A program made the translations under genes and the position numbers. Below are positions 61,697-64,000 of a stretch of 64,000 bases of DNA, in pieces. The DNA is from DASXQK01 sp963724385 (lineage in GTDB: Bacteria > Pseudomonadota > Alphaproteobacteria > Dongiales > Dongiaceae). The notes below the pieces were generated by a model. That model was not told where the DNA came from. It did no database searches and worked only from the letters and a program-made list of their open reading frames with translations. The stretch spans positions 930,001-994,000 of the forward strand of contig CAVRUJ010000001.1 in assembly GCA_963724385.1 (NCBI GenBank). Direction: 5' to 3'. Position 1 is the stretch's first letter. The number at the start of each line of letters is the position of its first letter.

Positions 61697-61711
61697 TCTA
61701 ACTCTTGCTTT

Positions 61712-62995
61712 CTACGCCTCGCGGGCGTCTTCGATGCTGCGCAGGCCCGGACGCTTGGCCTGGACCAGCACCGCCATGTTTCCCGGCTTGTGCTGGTTCT
61801 TCATCATCTTGGTGTGGGCGCGGGGGATTTCCAACCAGGAGAAGACTTCGGACATGCAAGGGTCGATGCGCCGCTCGATCACCAGCTCGTTGGCCTGGCT
61901 TGCCTGGAGGAGATTGGCGAAATGGCTGCCCTGGATGCGCTTCTGGCGCATCCAGACGAAGCGGGCATCGAAGGTGATGTTGTAGCCGGTCGTGCCGGCG
62001 CAGAAGACGACCATGCCGCCGCGCTTCACCACGAAGCAGGAGACGGGGAAGGTCTGCTCGCCCGGATGCTCGAAGACGAAATCGACATCGTTGCCTTTGC
62101 CGGTGATGGCCCAGATGGCCTTGCCGAACTCGCGCACCTTTTTCATGTAGTCGGCATAGCCGGCGACGTCATCGACATCGGGCAATTGTCCCCAGCAGTC
62201 GAACCTGCTGCGGTTGATGACGCCCTTGGCGCCCAGCTGCATGACGAAGTCGGTCTTGGAATCGTCCGAGATGATGCCGATGGCGTTGGCCCCGGCGGTG
62301 GAGATGAGCTGCACCGCCATCGAGCCGATGCCCCCCGAGGCGCCCCAGACCAGCACGTTCTGGCCGGGTCTCAGAATATGGGGGCGGTGGCCGAACAGCA
62401 TGCGGTAGGAGGTGGCGAGAGTCAGCACGTAGCAGCCGCTCTCCTCCCAGGTCAGATGGCGCGGGCGCGGCATCAGCTGCTGGGCCTGGACAGCGGTGAA
62501 CTGGGCGAAGGAGCCGTCGGGCGTCTCGTAACCCCAAATGCGCTGAGAGGGCGAGAACATGGGATCGCCCCCGTTGCACTCCTCGTCGTCGCCGTCGGTC
62601 TGGTTGCAGTGGATCACCACCTCATCGCCGACCTTCCAGCGCCGTACCTTGTCGCCCACGGCCCAGACCACGCCCGAGGCATCGGAGCCGGCGATGTGGT
62701 ACGGCGCCTTGTGGACGTCGAAAGGCGAGATGGGTCGGCCGAGCCCGGCCCAGACGCCGTTGTAGTTGACCCCCGCCGCCATCACCATGACCAGCACCTG
62801 GTAGGGATCGAGGCTCGGCGTCGGGACCACTTCCACCTGGAAGGATTGCTCGGGCGGGCCATGGCGTTCGCGCCGGATGGTCCAGGCGTACATCCGCGCC
62901 GGCACATGGCCAAGCGGCGGGATCTCGCCGACCTCATAGAGATCCTTGTGGGCGTGGCCGCCATTGAAGGGAATGATTTCTGCCGTCTCGGTCAT
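61712..62995 (-). CDS. ccr: Crotonyl-CoA carboxylase/reductase
   Basis: Reductive carboxylation of crotonyl-CoA to ethylmalonyl-CoA with NADPH, the key step of the ethylmalonyl-CoA pathway. The 427 residues of the MDR fold start MTETAEIIPFNGGHAHKDLY; VMAAGVNYNGVWAGLGRPIS, HIAGSDASGVVWAVGDKV, LVWGASGGIGSMAVQLIST (NADP site) and the CO2-pocket region FDCWGQLPDV, HPGEQTFPVSCFVVKRGG are visible. The size and insertions fit Ccr rather than a simple quinone reductase. ATG at 62995 is chosen. Confidence 0.96.
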   Translation of the reverse strand: MTETAEIIPFNGGHAHKDLYEVGEIPPLGHVPARMYAWTIRRERHGPPEQSFQVEVVPTPSLDPYQVLVMVMAAGVNYNGVWAGLGRPISPFDVHKAPYHIAGSDASGVVWAVGDKVRRWKVGDEVVIHCNQTDGDDEECNGGDPMFSPSQRIWGYETPDGSFAQFTAVQAQQLMPRPRHLTWEESGCYVLTLATSYRMLFGHRPHILRPGQNVLVWGASGGIGSMAVQLISTAGANAIGIISDDSKTDFVMQLGAKGVINRSRFDCWGQLPDVDDVAGYADYMKKVREFGKAIWAITGKGNDVDFVFEHPGEQTFPVSCFVVKRGGMVVFCAGTTGYNITFDARFVWMRQKRIQGSHFANLLQASQANELVIERRIDPCMSEVFSWLEIPRAHTKMMKNQHKPGNMAVLVQAKRPGLRSIEDAREA

Positions 62996-63242
62996 GGCTT
63001 TATCCTCGTCGAAGGCAGGCTCCTGTTGCGCTGCCGCATAGCCGCGGATTTTATTGTCTGGACCGGGCATATTGCAATGCACAATTCGTGGGAAGTTATC
63101 CGTGGGAAGGAGAGTTTGAAATTTTGTTGCCTAACGGTCTTGGAATTCCGCGACACGGAGTCCCAGATTCTTGCAGTGCAGCGTGCGCGAGCCAGGCGGC
63201 CGCTTCTTGACCCTCGAAGGGACGGGTTCTATTCTCCACCGA

Positions 63243-63297
63243 TCGTGGTGATTTGAGCCGACCGGCTTGCGGCCACGTTAAACAACCCGCTAAAAGG
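63243..63297 (+). promoter_or_regulatory. SAM-II riboswitch
   Basis: Stem CGTGG (63244-63248) pairs with CCACG (63273-63277). The loop strand GGTGATTTGAGCCG, the conserved GGCTTGCGGCCACGTTAAAC, and the pseudoknot strand GCTAAA (63289-63294) match the SAM-II consensus as I know it almost base for base. S-adenosylmethionine binding closes the pseudoknot and lowers expression of the following methionine gene. It is followed by a strong terminator before metZ. Confidence 0.93.
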
Positions 63298-63317
63298 TCG
63301 GAGGTCTCGATCTTGGA

Positions 63318-63345
63318 CCCCGGCCCTGAAGAGCCGGGGTTTTTT
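63318..63345 (+). terminator. Rho-independent terminator after the SAM-II element
   Basis: CCCCGGC, an 8-base loop, GCCGGGG and six T's, 21 bases beyond the pseudoknot strand and 41 bases before metZ. It could be the expression platform of the riboswitch. Confidence 0.8.
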
Positions 63346-63385
63346 GTTTCCGGTCGGCATTGACGGAAAGGGATCGAAGGCCCCG

Positions 63386-64000
63386 ATGAGCAAACAATCT
63401 CGCAAGCAGCCGGGCGGCAAGCCGGCGAATGGCCCCTCGGCCGAGGCTAAGACCAAGAGCTGGGGCCGCGCCACCAAGCTGGTCCAAGGCGGGATTCTGC
63501 GGTCGTCCTTCGGGGAGACCTGCGAAGCGATCTACATGACTTCGGGCTATGTCTACGGCTCGGCCGAGGAGGCGGAGGCGGCCTTCGCCAACACGAAGCC
63601 GCAATTCATCTACTCCCGCTTCAGCAATCCCACGGTGCAGATGTTCGAGGAGCGCATGACGCTGCTCGAGGGTGCCGAGGCGGCGCGGGCGACGGCGACC
63701 GGCATGGCCGCGGTCTTCGCTTCCCTCATCAGCCTGCTCAGGGCCGGCGACCGGGTGGTCTCGTCCGACGCGCTGTTCGGCTCCTGCCAATACATCCTGG
63801 CGGAGATCTTGCCGCGTTTCGGCGTCGAGACGGTCTTCGTCGACGGACGCGACCTGGGGCAATGGAAGAAGGCGCTCGCCAAGAAGACCGCCGCAGTGTT
63901 CATCGAGACGCCGTCCAACCCGACCTTGCGCATCGTCGACCTGCCGGCGGTGGCGGCGCTGGCGCGGGCCGCCGGCGCGAAGCTCGTTGTCGACAACGTC
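63386..64000 (+). CDS. metZ: O-succinylhomoserine sulfhydrylase (3' end outside window)
   Basis: Makes homocysteine from O-succinylhomoserine and sulfide. After a Lys/Gly-rich start (MSKQSRKQPGGKPANGPS) the Cys/Met-metabolism PLP fold begins: RATKLVQGGILRSSFGETCE, YGSAEEAEAAFANTKPQFIY, SRFSNPTVQMFEERMTLLEG and TATGMAAVFASLISLLRAGD. The frame is open to the last base, ending in VVDNV just before the catalytic region, so about half the gene is present. The SAM-II riboswitch and terminator upstream support the methionine role. Confidence 0.93.
   Translation, partial: MSKQSRKQPGGKPANGPSAEAKTKSWGRATKLVQGGILRSSFGETCEAIYMTSGYVYGSAEEAEAAFANTKPQFIYSRFSNPTVQMFEERMTLLEGAEAARATATGMAAVFASLISLLRAGDRVVSSDALFGSCQYILAEILPRFGVETVFVDGRDLGQWKKALAKKTAAVFIETPSNPTLRIVDLPAVAALARAAGAKLVVDNV

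Noticed and set aside
1..64000. CRISPR arrays, prophage modules, rRNA genes or complete insertion sequences
   Set aside because: I looked for regularly spaced repeats, phage structural or integrase genes, rRNA sequence and transposases and saw none.

Overview
The window is a high-GC, gene-dense chromosomal segment of an alphaproteobacterium, probably related to Rhodospirillales; the order is inferred from gene order and family resemblance only. Pointers are the thrS-infC-rpmI-rplT-pheST block, the kdsD-lptCAB-rpoN-hpf-ptsN block, a DUF1150/Hsp20 pair, a TIGR02302 membrane protein, a SAM-II riboswitch before metZ, and crotonyl-CoA carboxylase/reductase beside methylsuccinyl-CoA dehydrogenase (ethylmalonyl-CoA pathway).

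Region 1-10.5 kb is accessory in character. It has an amidinotransferase-fold hydrolase, a small lipoprotein, a Sel1-repeat protein, a DHA2 drug-efflux pump, several tiny envelope or unknown proteins, two Crp/Fnr regulators flanking a perfect 18-bp palindrome, and at least four gene remnants. It ends at tRNA-Ser(GGA), an HxlR regulator and a 266-bp MITE-like element with 27-bp inverted ends and a CTAG target duplication.

Region 10.5-24.6 kb is core: lepA, a tetR gene with two candidate operators, pheT-pheS, rplT-rpmI, infC (probably starting at ATA), thrS, then a glycosyltransferase, an alpha/beta hydrolase, a sugar-epimerase-like SDR and a TPR protein. Region 24.6-31.8 kb holds metabolic singletons (GST, class III aminotransferase, desaturase, LysE exporter) and a P450-acyltransferase pair in a locally different base composition. 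Region 31.8-37.8 kb is gltB-gltD.

Region 38-47.6 kb carries a divergent UppP-like protein, an NDUFA9-type protein, tRNA-Leu(CAG), an RNase D-like nuclease and then the LPS transport and nitrogen-PTS run kdsD-lptC-lptA-lptB-rpoN-hpf-ptsN. Region 47.8-64 kb carries an L-carnitine dehydrogenase-like gene, a TIGR02302 protein, lysA-lptM-argH, tlpA, hbd, etfAB, a PduO-type cobalamin adenosyltransferase, a D-lactate dehydrogenase-like flavoprotein, mcd, ccr and a riboswitch-controlled metZ cut by the window edge. hbd, ETF, ccr, mcd and the adenosyltransferase fit one C4/C5 acyl-CoA and acetyl-CoA assimilation network.

The most unusual observation is that the two clear reading-frame breaks in conserved genes (lptB, and the tlpA/hbd tail-to-tail junction) lie in the same 13-mer. 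In each, dropping one A restores normal protein ends and recreates a GACTC (GANTC) site. A systematic base-calling error at a methylated motif is a simpler explanation than real mutation.
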